A DNA stretch of 64,000 bases from Sphingosinicella humi (GCF_003129465.1 NZ_QFFF01000001.1:1783501-1847500); one strand, 5' to 3'; positions 8,014 to 17,213 are shown, counted from the first letter of the stretch. The notes: generated by a model not told the origin, from the letters alone. Program-made: numbers and translations.

Positions 8014-8511
8014 TCACTCTATTACGATGACCTCCTGCTGCTGCCTTGGCTGGCCCTGCGGCTCAACGAGCTTCAGCTTGCTGCCTTCATCCTCCACCGG
8101 AGCCTTGCGCTTCATCGTTCCTTCGACGCAGCCGCCATTCGCGATCCGCAGCCGCTCATAGATGATGTCGCCGGTAACCAGGGCGCCGGCCTCGATGGCG
8201 AGATCTCGCGTGTCGATCGCGCCTTCCACCATGCCCGAGACGCGAACGCGCTCCGCATGGATGCTGCCATTGACCGAGCTGTTCCCTCCCAGAATGAGGG
8301 TCGCGCAGCGGACATCTCCGTTCACCCGGCCTTCGATGTGGAGGTCGACCGAAGCTTCGATATTCCCTGTTATGACGATGTCGGCACCGATCATCGAAAT
8401 GGGGCTCTTCTCGCCATGCGCGTCGCCCGCGCTGGCTGGTTCCGATCTGATGGAAGCATCTCCGCTGGAGCGCTCCGGCTTTTCGTGTGGACGTGGATAA
8501 TGATTCTGCAT
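8014..8511 (-). CDS. Bactofilin (polymer-forming cytoskeletal protein)
   Basis: A 165-residue protein with unstructured ends and a central beta-helical bactofilin domain (about residues 40-135). The repeating pattern includes GADIVITGNIEASVDLHIEGRVNGDVR and later VSGMVEGAIDTRDLAIEAGA in successive rungs. Bactofilins polymerise without nucleotide on the inner face of the membrane and organise cell-wall enzymes or stalk and curvature formation. The ATG has a strong GGGAGG ribosome site. No peptidase or wall gene is directly adjacent. Confidence 0.9.
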   Translation of the reverse strand: MQNHYPRPHEKPERSSGDASIRSEPASAGDAHGEKSPISMIGADIVITGNIEASVDLHIEGRVNGDVRCATLILGGNSSVNGSIHAERVRVSGMVEGAIDTRDLAIEAGALVTGDIIYERLRIANGGCVEGTMKRKAPVEDEGSKLKLVEPQGQPRQQQEVIVIE

Positions 8512-8643
8512 CGTACCTCCCCTGGCTGTTCACGCGTACAGGGTCGGGGGATCGACCGATCAAGAGGCCGATGATACCTTAAGTGGAGCGCCTTCCAAAA
8601 TTATATCTTTGTTTGGCACATACTTGCTCAGATCCGGGACAGC

Positions 8644-10041
8644 CTAGTCGGGCAGCAGTGCCGGCTCCCGTTCGATGAGGCGCTTGGACAGGAACAGCTT
8701 GAACAGCAGGAAGGCCGCGCCCGCGGTGGCGGCGAAGCCGGCGTGCATCAGCCAGAAGCTGGTGGTGGGCATGGTCTCCAGGAAGCCGCCCACCCAACCG
8801 ACCAGCGAGTTGCCGGCGAAGAAGGAGAGGTAATAGAGGCCGATCACGGTCGCGTTGATCGCCTTGGGCGCGAGCTTTGCGAAGAGTGCGAGGCTCACCG
8901 GCAGCATATGGGCGAAGCCGATCGAGTTCACGACGTGGAAGATGACGGGCCAGAAGAGGCCGATCTTCTCGCCCTCGCCCTGGGTGGCCGCGGCCATGAA
9001 CAGGCAAAGTTGGCCGCCGATCGAGAAAAGCGAGCCGATGATGATCTTGCCGAGCTCGTCCGGCTCCTTCCAGTGCTTGCCGTACCAGCGGTAGAAGAGG
9101 GCGACGCCGGCGAGGAAGCTGACGCTGACGATCGCATCCAATGTGACGAGCCAGGTGGTGGGGAGCTTGGTCCCCATGAAGGTGAGGTCGAACTCGCGAT
9201 CGCCCCACACCAGATAGGCGTTGAAGATCTGGTTGTTGGGGACGATCGAGACGGCCATCACCGGGATGAGCAGCAGCAGGGCGATGACCGCCGGCCAGTC
9301 GCCGGGCTGCATCTTCACCGGCGCGACATGGCCCTTGTGCTGAGGCTCGAAATGCTCCTTCGGCAGATATTTCTGGCCGGCGAGATAGATGACGAGGCCG
9401 ATCAGCATGCCGACGCCGGCGGCGCCGAAGCCATAATGCCAGCCATAGACCTCGCCCAGGGTCCCGACGATCAGCGGCGAGGCGATCACGCCGGCGTTGA
9501 TGCCGAGGTAGAAGATCTGGAAGGCATCGGCGCGGCGATTGTCTTCTGGGGCGTAGAGCGCGCCAACCTGGCTGGCGATATTGCCTTTGAACATGCCCGA
9601 CCCGAGGACGAGGCAGAGTAGCGCGAAGAGGAAGGTGAGCTCGAAAGCCATCAAGAAATGGCCGACGGCCATGGTGATCGCGCCGATGAGCACCGTTCGA
9701 CGCTTGCCGAGCACCCGGTCGGCAAGCCAGCCGCCGATGATCGGGGTCAGGTAGACCGACGCCGCGTAGGTGCCGAAGATGGCGGAGGCGAGGGCCTGGC
9801 CCTCCAGCCCGCCGTAAAGGGCGCTGAACTGCTCGAACAGGGCGATATTCTCGACACGGCCGGGGAGCAGCAGCTCGTTCACCATGTAGAGGACGAGCAG
9901 CGCCTGCATGCCGTAGAAGGAGAAGCGCTCCCACGCCTCGGTGAAGGCGAGATAGCCGAGACCCTTGGGATGACCGAGGAAGGCGCGGTCGTCGCGGTCG
10001 GCGACGGCGTCCAGTTCCGGAGTGGCTTCGGCTACCGTCAT
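8644..10041 (-). CDS. POT-family proton-coupled oligopeptide transporter
   Basis: A 465-residue major-facilitator protein of the peptide transporter (PTR2/POT) family. The signature TEAWERFSFYGM lies in the first helix (residues 34-45) and corresponds to the ExxERFxYY proton-coupling motif. A long hydrophobic linker after KYLPKEHFEPQ is consistent with 12-14 helices. It would import di- and tripeptides with protons across the inner membrane. It is followed by a gap of about 130 bases with no clear terminator, then the bactofilin gene. Confidence 0.92.
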   Translation of the reverse strand: MTVAEATPELDAVADRDDRAFLGHPKGLGYLAFTEAWERFSFYGMQALLVLYMVNELLLPGRVENIALFEQFSALYGGLEGQALASAIFGTYAASVYLTPIIGGWLADRVLGKRRTVLIGAITMAVGHFLMAFELTFLFALLCLVLGSGMFKGNIASQVGALYAPEDNRRADAFQIFYLGINAGVIASPLIVGTLGEVYGWHYGFGAAGVGMLIGLVIYLAGQKYLPKEHFEPQHKGHVAPVKMQPGDWPAVIALLLLIPVMAVSIVPNNQIFNAYLVWGDREFDLTFMGTKLPTTWLVTLDAIVSVSFLAGVALFYRWYGKHWKEPDELGKIIIGSLFSIGGQLCLFMAAATQGEGEKIGLFWPVIFHVVNSIGFAHMLPVSLALFAKLAPKAINATVIGLYYLSFFAGNSLVGWVGGFLETMPTTSFWLMHAGFAATAGAAFLLFKLFLSKRLIEREPALLPD

Positions 10042-10114
10042 TCGCTCCCTCCCCTCAAAGGCTGGAGCACCCTATCCGCTAATGCCCGCGGCGCCAGACG
10101 TTTTTTTGACGCCG

Positions 10115-10324
10115 CTAGTCCGTAAGCGTGAAGCCGATGCGCAGCGTCACCTGATAATGGGCCACCTTGCCGTTCTCGACGTGACCGCGCGTCTCTTTGA
10201 CCTCGAACCAGCCTATCTCGCGCACCGTTTTGGCGGCGCGGGCGATGGCGCCCTCGATCGCGTCCTCGATGCCGGTGGACGAGCTGCCGACGACCTCGAC
10301 GATCTTGTAGATATGGTCGCTCAT
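10115..10324 (-). CDS. Dodecin family flavin-storage protein
   Basis: A 69-residue protein starting [21 protein letters not shown], the classic dodecin N-terminus. The segment [14 protein letters not shown] contains the Trp that stacks on flavin in studied dodecins. These proteins form hollow dodecamers that bind riboflavin, FMN or coenzyme A and buffer free flavin. The start at 10324 is backed by AAGGAAGG; a longer form from 10357 is not needed. Confidence 0.93.
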   Translation of the reverse strand: MSDHIYKIVEVVGSSSTGIEDAIEGAIARAAKTVREIGWFEVKETRGHVENGKVAHYQVTLRIGFTLTD

Positions 10325-10448
10325 GGACCTTCCTTCCCGCTGCTGATGGTGAGCCAACGGGCGGCGACGGCAATGTTTCCGGGCCCTCTTGCGCCGCGCT
10401 CGCGCCGGGATATGAAATCGTAGCGATCAAAGGGAGGGGGAAGGGGTC

Positions 10449-12197
10449 ATGCGTACGATATTCATCGCGCTGCTGCTGGGAGCGGCCACGCCTGCGCTGG
10501 CGGCGCCGGCGGACGATTTGAAGACGGTGATCGACGATCACTGGGCCTGGTATCTGAAGGAAAACCCGATCCAGGCGACCCTGGTCGGCGTACGCGACTA
10601 CGACCGCGAGCTTGGCGATTTCAGCCTTGCGGCGCAGGACCGGCGGGCGGCCGAGGCCGCGGCCTTCATCAAGCGGCTCGACGCCATCCCCGACAGCGGG
10701 CTCCACGCCGCCCAGCGCACCAACAAGGCGATCCTCCGCCGGTCGCTCGCCGAGGCGGTGGAGGCGAACGGGTTCGGGGCGCGCATGATGCTGTTCAGCA
10801 GCACCAACAGCTTCCACCAGTTCCTCCCCGAGCTCGGCAATTTCATGCCGCTCAGGACCAAGGCGGATTATGAAAGCTATCTGGCGCGGCTCGGCAAGAT
10901 ACCGGCGCTGATGGATGAGGCGATCACGATCAGTCGTCAGGCGGTGGAGGGCGGCTTCACCCAACCCTGCGTCACGCTCGAAGGTTTCGAGCCGACCATC
11001 ACCGCCGAGATCAAGGCCGATCCGGCGCAGTCGCGCTTCTATGCTCCGTTTGCCGGCCGCCGGCCCGACGCCATCGCCGAGGCAGACTGGCAGGCGATGC
11101 AGGCCCGGGCGCGGGAGATCGTCACCGCCGGCATCAATCCCGCCTACACGCGCTTCGCGACCTTCTTCCGCGAAGACTATATGCCGGGATGCCGCAAGGA
11201 CATCGCCGCGACCTCGCTGCCCCAGGGGAAGGAATATTATGCCTTCCAGGTGCGGCAGATGACGACCACCGATCTGACGCCCGAAGAGATCCACCAGATC
11301 GGCCTGGACGAGGTGAAGCGCATTCGCGGCGAGATGGAGGCGCTGGCCAGGAAGGCCGGTTATCCGAGCCGCGAGGCTTTCATCCAGGTGCTGCGCACTG
11401 ATCCCAAATATTATGCCAAAACGCCTGAAGAGCTGATGGAATATGTCTCCCGCCAGGCCAAGATCATCGACGGCAAGATGCCCGGCATCGTCGGCACCCC
11501 GGCGCGGCTTCCTTATGGCGTGCGCGAGATACCGGCGGCCAACGCCGAGACGCAGACCACGGCCTATTATTTCCCCGGCTCAACGGAGAGCGGGCTGGCC
11601 GGCTTCTATTATGTGAACACCTCCAAGCTCGACCAGCGGCCGCTCTGGGAGGTGCCGGTGCTGACCATCCACGAGGCGGTGCCGGGCCATCACCAACAGC
11701 TCGCGCTGCAGCAGGAGTTGGACCTGCCGGAATTCCGCAAGCACGCCGCCTTCTTCACCGCCTTTATCGAAGGCTGGGGGCTGTATTCGGAGCGGCTCGG
11801 CATCGAGATGGAGCTGTACGACACGCCCGAGAAGGAGATGGGCCGCCTCTCCTACGACATGTGGCGGGCCTGCCGTCTGGTGGTCGACACCGGCATGCAC
11901 GCCAAGGGCTGGACCCGCGACCAGGCCGTCGCCTTCATGAAGGACAATAGCGCGCTCACCGACGCCAATATCGACGCCGAGATCAACCGCTATATCGGCT
12001 GGCCCGGCCAGGCCCTCGCCTACAAGATCGGCCAGCTCAAGATATTAGAGCTGCGGCAGAAGGCGGAGAAGGAACTGGGAGCGAAGTTCGACCTGCGCCG
12101 CTTCCACGACGCCGTGCTCGGCCAAGGCTCGGTGCCTCTGGACGTGCTGGAGCGGCAGATATCCGACTGGATCGCGGCGGAGAAGGCGAAGGCCTGA
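10449..12197 (+). CDS. DUF885 family secreted metallohydrolase
   Basis: A 582-residue protein with a signal peptide (cleavage near ALAA, residue 19). It carries the zinc-peptidase-like motif HEAVPGHH: H408, E409 and H414 would bind and activate zinc. DUF885 proteins are predicted M32-like periplasmic peptidases of unknown substrate. A Gly/Ala-poor helical body surrounds the motif as in the family, and the length is typical. The ribosome site GGGAGGGGGAAGGGG precedes the ATG. It is convergent with the small secreted protein at 12200-12607. Confidence 0.88.
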   Translation: MRTIFIALLLGAATPALAAPADDLKTVIDDHWAWYLKENPIQATLVGVRDYDRELGDFSLAAQDRRAAEAAAFIKRLDAIPDSGLHAAQRTNKAILRRSLAEAVEANGFGARMMLFSSTNSFHQFLPELGNFMPLRTKADYESYLARLGKIPALMDEAITISRQAVEGGFTQPCVTLEGFEPTITAEIKADPAQSRFYAPFAGRRPDAIAEADWQAMQARAREIVTAGINPAYTRFATFFREDYMPGCRKDIAATSLPQGKEYYAFQVRQMTTTDLTPEEIHQIGLDEVKRIRGEMEALARKAGYPSREAFIQVLRTDPKYYAKTPEELMEYVSRQAKIIDGKMPGIVGTPARLPYGVREIPAANAETQTTAYYFPGSTESGLAGFYYVNTSKLDQRPLWEVPVLTIHEAVPGHHQQLALQQELDLPEFRKHAAFFTAFIEGWGLYSERLGIEMELYDTPEKEMGRLSYDMWRACRLVVDTGMHAKGWTRDQAVAFMKDNSALTDANIDAEINRYIGWPGQALAYKIGQLKILELRQKAEKELGAKFDLRRFHDAVLGQGSVPLDVLERQISDWIAAEKAKA

Positions 12198-12199
12198 CC

Positions 12200-12607
12200 T
12201 TAGCGCTCCCGCTCCGCCGCCGTCCGGCGCCGCTCCTCGCGGGCCTGGCGGACCATCTCGGCCCAGCAGCCGGTGAAGCCGCTGGGGCCGACGGCGGAGC
12301 AGCTCTGGATGCCCGCGTCGCCGACATATTCGATGCTCTGGGCACGGGACGCCCAGGACTCGCTCGCCGGATCGTCGACCTCGCCCTCGCCGCGAAGATC
12401 CTCGGGAATGCGGTAGCGCTCGGTCTCGGGGAGCCGCGCGCAGACCACGATCTCGCCTCCGGTGCTGGGCGGGCAGGGATCGTCGCCATAGACGACGACG
12501 CGGCGGACCCTTTCCTGCGCTTGCGCCACCGGATCGGCGGGCTCCTGCGCCGGGGCGGACAGCGTCGTGGCAAGCAGAGCGGCGGCAACGGGAATGGCGC
12601 CCTTCAT
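12200..12607 (-). CDS. Secreted four-cysteine protein, paralogue A
   Basis: A 135-residue protein with a signal peptide ending near SAPAQ. The mature part has GDDPCP, EIVVCAR, RYRIPEDLR, QSCSAVGP and TGCW, that is, four Cys residues. It is a paralogue of the protein at 12663-13151, with the same motifs in the same order. The function is unknown; the family appears specific to sphingomonads in my memory. The Cys spacing suggests two disulfides in the periplasm. Confidence 0.78.
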   Translation of the reverse strand: MKGAIPVAAALLATTLSAPAQEPADPVAQAQERVRRVVVYGDDPCPPSTGGEIVVCARLPETERYRIPEDLRGEGEVDDPASESWASRAQSIEYVGDAGIQSCSAVGPSGFTGCWAEMVRQAREERRRTAAERER

Positions 12608-12662
12608 GACGGCCTCCTTTTCCTCTCCGGAATAAGGGCCGTGGCCGCCGCTTTGTTCCGTC

Positions 12663-13151
12663 TTATTCGGCGGGATTCAGCTGCTGCTCTACAGCCTCAG
12701 CCTCGGCGTCGATGCGGCTGAGCCGCTCGCGGCGCGCCTCCTCGATCAGGCGGTTCCAGTTGACCGAGTCGCGACCCTGGCGCTCGGCTCGGGCCTTGCG
12801 GACCAGTTCCTCATAGCAGCCGGTCATGCCGCCGGGACCGACCGGCGAGCAGCTGCCGATGCCGGCCCGGCCGACATATTGCAGCTCGGTGGCGCGCTCG
12901 GTCCAGGTCTCGATTTCCTTGTCCCCCGTCTCGCTGCGCAGATTTTCGGGGATGCGGTAGCGGTCGGATTCGGGCTTGCGCGCGCAGACGACGATCTCGT
13001 CGCCGGTGCTTTGCGGGCAGGGGTCGTCGCCGAAGACGATGAGCTGGCTGATCCGCTCGCTGCCGGGCGCCGGCGCCGCGGCCTCCTGGGCGGCGGCCGG
13101 AACGGTAAGCAGCGCAGCGGCGCCGGCTGCGGCAACGAACAGGGATTTCAT
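12663..13151 (-). CDS. Secreted four-cysteine protein, paralogue B
   Basis: A 162-residue protein with a signal peptide (MKSLFVAAAGAAALLTVPAAAQ). It shares GDDPCP, EIVVCAR, RYRIPENLR, SCSPVGP and TGCYEELVRKAR with paralogue A. It has a longer, charged C-terminal helix rich in Arg and Glu. The start at 13151 lies four bases after the coq7 stop with AGAGGA in front, so it is the last gene of the dsbB-coq7 transcription unit. Upstream in-frame starts inside coq7 have no signal peptide and are rejected. Confidence 0.8.
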   Translation of the reverse strand: MKSLFVAAAGAAALLTVPAAAQEAAAPAPGSERISQLIVFGDDPCPQSTGDEIVVCARKPESDRYRIPENLRSETGDKEIETWTERATELQYVGRAGIGSCSPVGPGGMTGCYEELVRKARAERQGRDSVNWNRLIEEARRERLSRIDAEAEAVEQQLNPAE

Positions 13152-13155
13152 TGAC

Positions 13156-13734
13156 TCAAATCCTCTTGGAAAGGGCGATGGCGGCGCGGCAGCCGGCGCG
13201 GATGACGGCGGACAGAACGGGATAGCCCAGCGCATTTTCGGCGCCGGCGGCGATGGCGGCGTCGCGGTGCTCCAGCTCTTCGGCCTGGAACTCGGCGATC
13301 GTTTCCGCGAGGTCGGCATCGTCGTCGCCCAGCGCCTTCAGCTGCTCGGCATAATGCTTGTCGATCTCGGTCTCGACGGCGGCGGTGCAGGCCATGGCCG
13401 CCTCCGGCCCGAGCAGGGCAGTGGCGGCGCCGAGCGCGTAGCCCGCCACGTTCCACACCGGCTGGAGCAAGGTGGGGCGGACGCCGCGATCGGCGATCAG
13501 CCGGTCGAACTCCTCCAAATGGCGCTGCTCCTGCGTCGCCATACGGGCGATGGCGCGCGCGGCCGGGTGGCGGTCGCCGAGCACGGCGAGCTGCCCGGCA
13601 TAGATGCGAGTGGCGCCATATTCGCCCGCCTGATCGACGCGGATCATCGACGGGATATCGGCCCGGTCGTCGCCGGGGCGCCAGCCGGGGGCGCTCACGC
13701 GTTCGCCGGTCGGGGTCGTCTGAGGCTCAGCCAT
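13156..13734 (-). CDS. coq7: COQ7 family demethoxyubiquinone hydroxylase
   Basis: A 192-residue di-iron hydroxylase that performs the last ring hydroxylation in ubiquinone synthesis on the inner membrane. The iron ligands are in place: E38 (GEYGA), E69 with H72 (EQRH), E121 (VETEIDKHY) and E153 with H156 (EELEH). The start overlaps the end of dsbB by 40 bases, indicating co-translation. A longer upstream frame lies inside dsbB and is not conserved. Confidence 0.92.
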   Translation of the reverse strand: MAEPQTTPTGERVSAPGWRPGDDRADIPSMIRVDQAGEYGATRIYAGQLAVLGDRHPAARAIARMATQEQRHLEEFDRLIADRGVRPTLLQPVWNVAGYALGAATALLGPEAAMACTAAVETEIDKHYAEQLKALGDDDADLAETIAEFQAEELEHRDAAIAAGAENALGYPVLSAVIRAGCRAAIALSKRI

Positions 13735-14186
13735 AGAATCACCAATGCGGAGGATATGGAGATTAGCGCATTCCACCCCGCCATCGAAATGCCGAGGAAC
13801 GACCATTGCACTTGGTCGCAGCGGATCAGTGGGGTCGCCATGATGTTGGCGAGCATATCGGCACTGGAGCCGCCCGTAATCGATGCGGTGCAGGCGGTGA
13901 CGCCCTCGAATACGCCCAACTCGACGCCGGCATGATAGACGCCGATCACCCCGCTCGTGAGAATGGCGAGGCCCGCGAGCCAGACGAGGCTCCGGCCCCG
14001 GTCGGGCTGTCCCCGGAGCGCGAACGAGCCGATCGCCAGCGCAGCGGCTGCATAATGGGGCCAGCGCTGCCAATAGCACATTTCGCAGGGGTGAAGGCCG
14101 CCTATATATTGGGAGCCGAGCGCGCCGGCGAGCAGAGCGACGGGCACCAGCAGGGCCAGCACCCGCGCTTTTTCGAGATGGTTCAC
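13695..14186 (-). CDS. dsbB: Disulfide bond formation protein B (DsbB)
   Basis: A 163-residue inner-membrane protein with four hydrophobic helices. The first periplasmic pair is C34-C37 (CEMC) and the second is C99 and C123. DsbB reoxidises the periplasmic oxidase DsbA and passes electrons to ubiquinone. No dsbA is in the window. It lies 22 bases after ctpA and overlaps coq7, a ubiquinone enzyme, so electron donor and acceptor pathways are encoded side by side. Confidence 0.92.
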   Translation of the reverse strand: MNHLEKARVLALLVPVALLAGALGSQYIGGLHPCEMCYWQRWPHYAAAALAIGSFALRGQPDRGRSLVWLAGLAILTSGVIGVYHAGVELGVFEGVTACTASITGGSSADMLANIMATPLIRCDQVQWSFLGISMAGWNALISISSALVILWLSLRRPRPANA

Positions 14187-14208
14187 GACCGGATGCTCCC
14201 CTCAGCGA

Positions 14209-15543
14209 TCAGCGTGTGCCCGTCTTCTTGGGCGCCGCCGCCATCCGAGTCTCGCCCAGCCGAGCGATGGACTGGAGGGCATAGTGGAGCTGATAATCCT
14301 CGATGCCCTTCTTCTCCAACTCCTCGGCGGTCGCGGTGAAGCGTGGATCGGGCTTGCCGTCCTCCTGGATCACCTCGTCCTCCACCTTCAGCTCGTTGAT
14401 GAGATGGCGGCGAAGATCGGATTCGCGGAAGATCGGGCGATCCTTGTAATCGGGGTCCGAAAGCTGCGGCACGACGATGTCCGGCTTGATGCCGCCTTCC
14501 TGCACCGAGCGGCCGGACGGCGTGTAGTAAAGCGCCGTCGTCAGCCGGAGCGCGGTTTCGCTGCCGAGCGGGAGCAGGGTCTGGACCGAGCCCTTGCCGA
14601 AGCTGCGCTCGCCCATCACGATCGCGCGATGATGGTCCTGCAGCGCGCCGGCGACGATCTCGGCCGCCGAGGCGCTGCCGGCGTCGACGAGCACGACCAC
14701 CGGAAGACCGTTCGCGGCGTCGCCCGGCCGCGCATAATAGCGCTCGATATCGCCCTTGGTCCGGCCGCGCTGCGAGACGATCTCGCCATGCTCCAGGAAA
14801 GCATCGCTGAGGCTGATCGCCTGATCGAGCAGTCCGCCCGGGTTGGAGCGGAGGTCAAGGATGTAGCCCAGCGGCTGGCTGCCCAGCGACTTCTCGATGC
14901 CGGTGATGGCGGCGAGGACCGAGTCGGTGGTCGTCTTGTTGAAGGTGTTGACGTTGATGACGCCCACGCGGTCCTTCACTTCCCATTTGACGGCGGGAAG
15001 CTCGATGATGGCGCGGGTGAGCTTGACGTCGAACGGCTTGTCGCGGCCGGGCCGGACGATCGTGAGCACGGTGGAGGTGCCGGGCTTGCCGCGCATCTCC
15101 TCGACCGCTTCGTCGAGCGTGCCGCCATAGATGAGCTTGCCGTCTAGGTGGGTGATATAGTCGCCGGCCTTGATGCCGGCGCGTTCGGCCGGCGTATCCT
15201 CGGTGGGGGCGATGACCTTCACCGCGCCGTCCTCCAGGGTGACGGTGAGGCCGAGGCCGCCATATTCGCCGTCCGTCGTCATCATCAGGCTCTTGAAGCC
15301 CTTCTCGTCGAGATAGGAGCTGTGCGGATCGAGACTGGCGAGCATGCCGTCGATGGCGCCGCGGATCAGCGTCTTATCGTCGACCTGCTCGACATATTCG
15401 GAGCGGACGCGCTCGAACACGTCCATGAACTGGTCGAGCTCGCGATAGGTGTCGACGTCGACGGCGGCGATCGCGGCGGTTGCGGCGGGGATGAGGGCGA
15501 GGGCGCTGACGAGGCCGAGCGCGGGGAGAAAATTCTTGGCCAT
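14209..15543 (-). CDS. ctpA: S41 family C-terminal processing peptidase
   Basis: A 444-residue periplasmic protease with an N-terminal signal or anchor (residues 1-27) and a PDZ domain (about 95-165). The catalytic core has Ser292 in GSASAAE and Lys317 in FGKGSVQ. It cleaves hydrophobic C-termini of envelope proteins. Its position directly after an EnvC-like gene is typical for alphaproteobacteria, where it is linked to control of cell-wall hydrolases. Confidence 0.94.
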   Translation of the reverse strand: MAKNFLPALGLVSALALIPAATAAIAAVDVDTYRELDQFMDVFERVRSEYVEQVDDKTLIRGAIDGMLASLDPHSSYLDEKGFKSLMMTTDGEYGGLGLTVTLEDGAVKVIAPTEDTPAERAGIKAGDYITHLDGKLIYGGTLDEAVEEMRGKPGTSTVLTIVRPGRDKPFDVKLTRAIIELPAVKWEVKDRVGVINVNTFNKTTTDSVLAAITGIEKSLGSQPLGYILDLRSNPGGLLDQAISLSDAFLEHGEIVSQRGRTKGDIERYYARPGDAANGLPVVVLVDAGSASAAEIVAGALQDHHRAIVMGERSFGKGSVQTLLPLGSETALRLTTALYYTPSGRSVQEGGIKPDIVVPQLSDPDYKDRPIFRESDLRRHLINELKVEDEVIQEDGKPDPRFTATAEELEKKGIEDYQLHYALQSIARLGETRMAAAPKKTGTR

Positions 15544-15611
15544 GGGGAATCCTGCTAACGCGGTTCTTGGGCTTCTACAGCCTTTCTACACCGGGGAAAA
15601 GCAACACAGGC

Positions 15612-16781
15612 TTAACCGGCGAGCCCGAGCAGCGGCGCGATGGGGAAGGGGCGGCCGTCACGGCGCAGCTCGACGGTCACGCGCGGCGCATCTGATCCGG
15701 CGCGGCCGAGCGGCATTCCCTTTTGAACGCGCTGGCCGACTTCCACCTCCAGGCTGGCGAGATTGGTGACGAGGGTCGTCCAGCCGGAGCCGTGGTCGAT
15801 GACGACGATACCGCCATAGCTGCGAAAATCGCCGGCATAGACGATGCGGCCGTCGCGGGGCGCGACCACCGGGGCGCCGTCCTCGGTCGCGAAGGTGAGG
15901 CCGCGGGCATGGACCCCCGCATCGGAAATCTCGCCCATTCCCCGGATCAGGCGGCCCTGGACCGGAAGAATGTAGGGCGGTTCCGTGCCCGGCCGCGGCG
16001 GCGGCCGCCCGGAATCCGGCCGTGGGACCGGCCCGGGGAGTCTGGCCAGGCTTTGGCGCACACGCGCCCGATATTCTCGCGTGCTCATCAGCGCGGCGAG
16101 CGTCCGCGCCTCCTCGCCGAGGGCCAGAGCGCGATCGGATTCGAACTGAGCCGACCGGGCGAATTCCAGGGAGCGGCCCCGCTGCCGTTCCTCCAGTTGC
16201 GCGAAGGCGAGGCGCTCGCGCTTCAACGCCTCGCGGCTGCGGACGAGCGCCGCCATGGCGGTATCGGCCTGGTCGCGAAGGCGGTTGCCGGCCTCGACTT
16301 CCTCGCGCACGGCGGCGGTGCGCTCGCGGATGACGGGCAGGGTGGAGGCGAGCAGGGCGCGGACGCGCACCGTGTCGTCGAGCGAGCCCGGCTGGACGAG
16401 CGCGAGCGCCGGCGGCCGGCGGGCCATCATCTGGAGCGCGGCGGTGAGCCGAATGAGCGGCTGCTGCCGTTCGGCGAGACGGGCGCGCTGCTCGGCGCGC
16501 ATGGCCTCGATGATTCGGACCCGCGTTTCGGCGGCCGTGATGTCGGCTTCGGCGGCCTGGATGCGGGCGGCGATCGCTTCCGCCTGGGCGCGGGCTCGCT
16601 CGGCTTCGCTTCCCGCCTCGGCGGCGCGCTTCTCCAGCACCTCCGACCGGCGCGTCGCCTCCGCCGCCTGGCGCTTGGCCAGGGTCAGCGCCTCCGCGCC
16701 GCTGGAAGAGGTTTGACCCCGCGCCGCGACGATGCCGCCGGCGGCGAGCAGCAGGCCCAGGGGAAGGAGGAAGCGCCTCAT
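15612..16781 (-). CDS. envC: EnvC-like murein hydrolase activator with degenerate M23 domain
   Basis: A 389-residue protein with a signal peptide, a long Ala/Glu/Arg-rich coiled coil (about residues 25-245) and a C-terminal LytM/M23 fold. The catalytic set is lost. The first His survives (VHARGL), but the HxH motif reads RVTVE and the usual His before the glycine loop is missing (TLVTNLASL). It should therefore activate amidases, as EnvC does in E. coli, rather than cut peptidoglycan. The ATG at 16781 has GAAGGA in front and lies four bases after the rlmH stop. Confidence 0.88.
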   Translation of the reverse strand: MRRFLLPLGLLLAAGGIVAARGQTSSSGAEALTLAKRQAAEATRRSEVLEKRAAEAGSEAERARAQAEAIAARIQAAEADITAAETRVRIIEAMRAEQRARLAERQQPLIRLTAALQMMARRPPALALVQPGSLDDTVRVRALLASTLPVIRERTAAVREEVEAGNRLRDQADTAMAALVRSREALKRERLAFAQLEERQRGRSLEFARSAQFESDRALALGEEARTLAALMSTREYRARVRQSLARLPGPVPRPDSGRPPPRPGTEPPYILPVQGRLIRGMGEISDAGVHARGLTFATEDGAPVVAPRDGRIVYAGDFRSYGGIVVIDHGSGWTTLVTNLASLEVEVGQRVQKGMPLGRAGSDAPRVTVELRRDGRPFPIAPLLGLAG

Positions 16782-16785
16782 GCGT

Positions 16786-17208
16786 CTATCCTTCGCGATG
16801 ATAGGGGTGGTTCGCAAGGATGCTGGTGGCCCGCCACAATTGTTCGGCGAGCATGGCGCGGGCGAGGAGATGCGGCCAGGTCGCCCGGCCGAAGGCGAGG
16901 AGGAGGTCCGCCCGCTCGCGTTCCTCGTCGCTGAAGCCGTCGGCGCCGCCGATCATGAAGCGGGCCTCGCGCCGGCCGTCGTCGCGCCAGCGCTCGAGCC
17001 GGCGGGCGAAATCCACCGAGCCCAGCATTTCCCCCTTTTCGTCGAGCAGGATCGTGACGCAATTCTCGGCCGGAGGCGGCGGCCGACCGCCGCTTTCGGG
17101 CAATTCGGTGAGCCGGGTGGGCCAGGCGATCCGCTTCATATAGCGATCGACCAGCTCGGCCTCGGGGCCGCGCCCGATCTTCCCCCGCGCGACGATGTGG
17201 AGCAGCAT
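16786..17208 (-). CDS. rlmH: 23S rRNA pseudouridine(1915)-N3-methyltransferase RlmH
   Basis: A 140-residue SPOUT-fold methyltransferase, slightly shorter than the E. coli enzyme. The SAM-binding knot shows in FMIGGADGFS, and the C-terminus is the family's HPYHREG. It methylates the pseudouridine of helix 69 in the 50S subunit. It lies in the usual rsfS-rlmH-envC order. Confidence 0.95.
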   Translation of the reverse strand: MLLHIVARGKIGRGPEAELVDRYMKRIAWPTRLTELPESGGRPPPPAENCVTILLDEKGEMLGSVDFARRLERWRDDGRREARFMIGGADGFSDEERERADLLLAFGRATWPHLLARAMLAEQLWRATSILANHPYHREG

Positions 17209-17213
17209 CAGCC

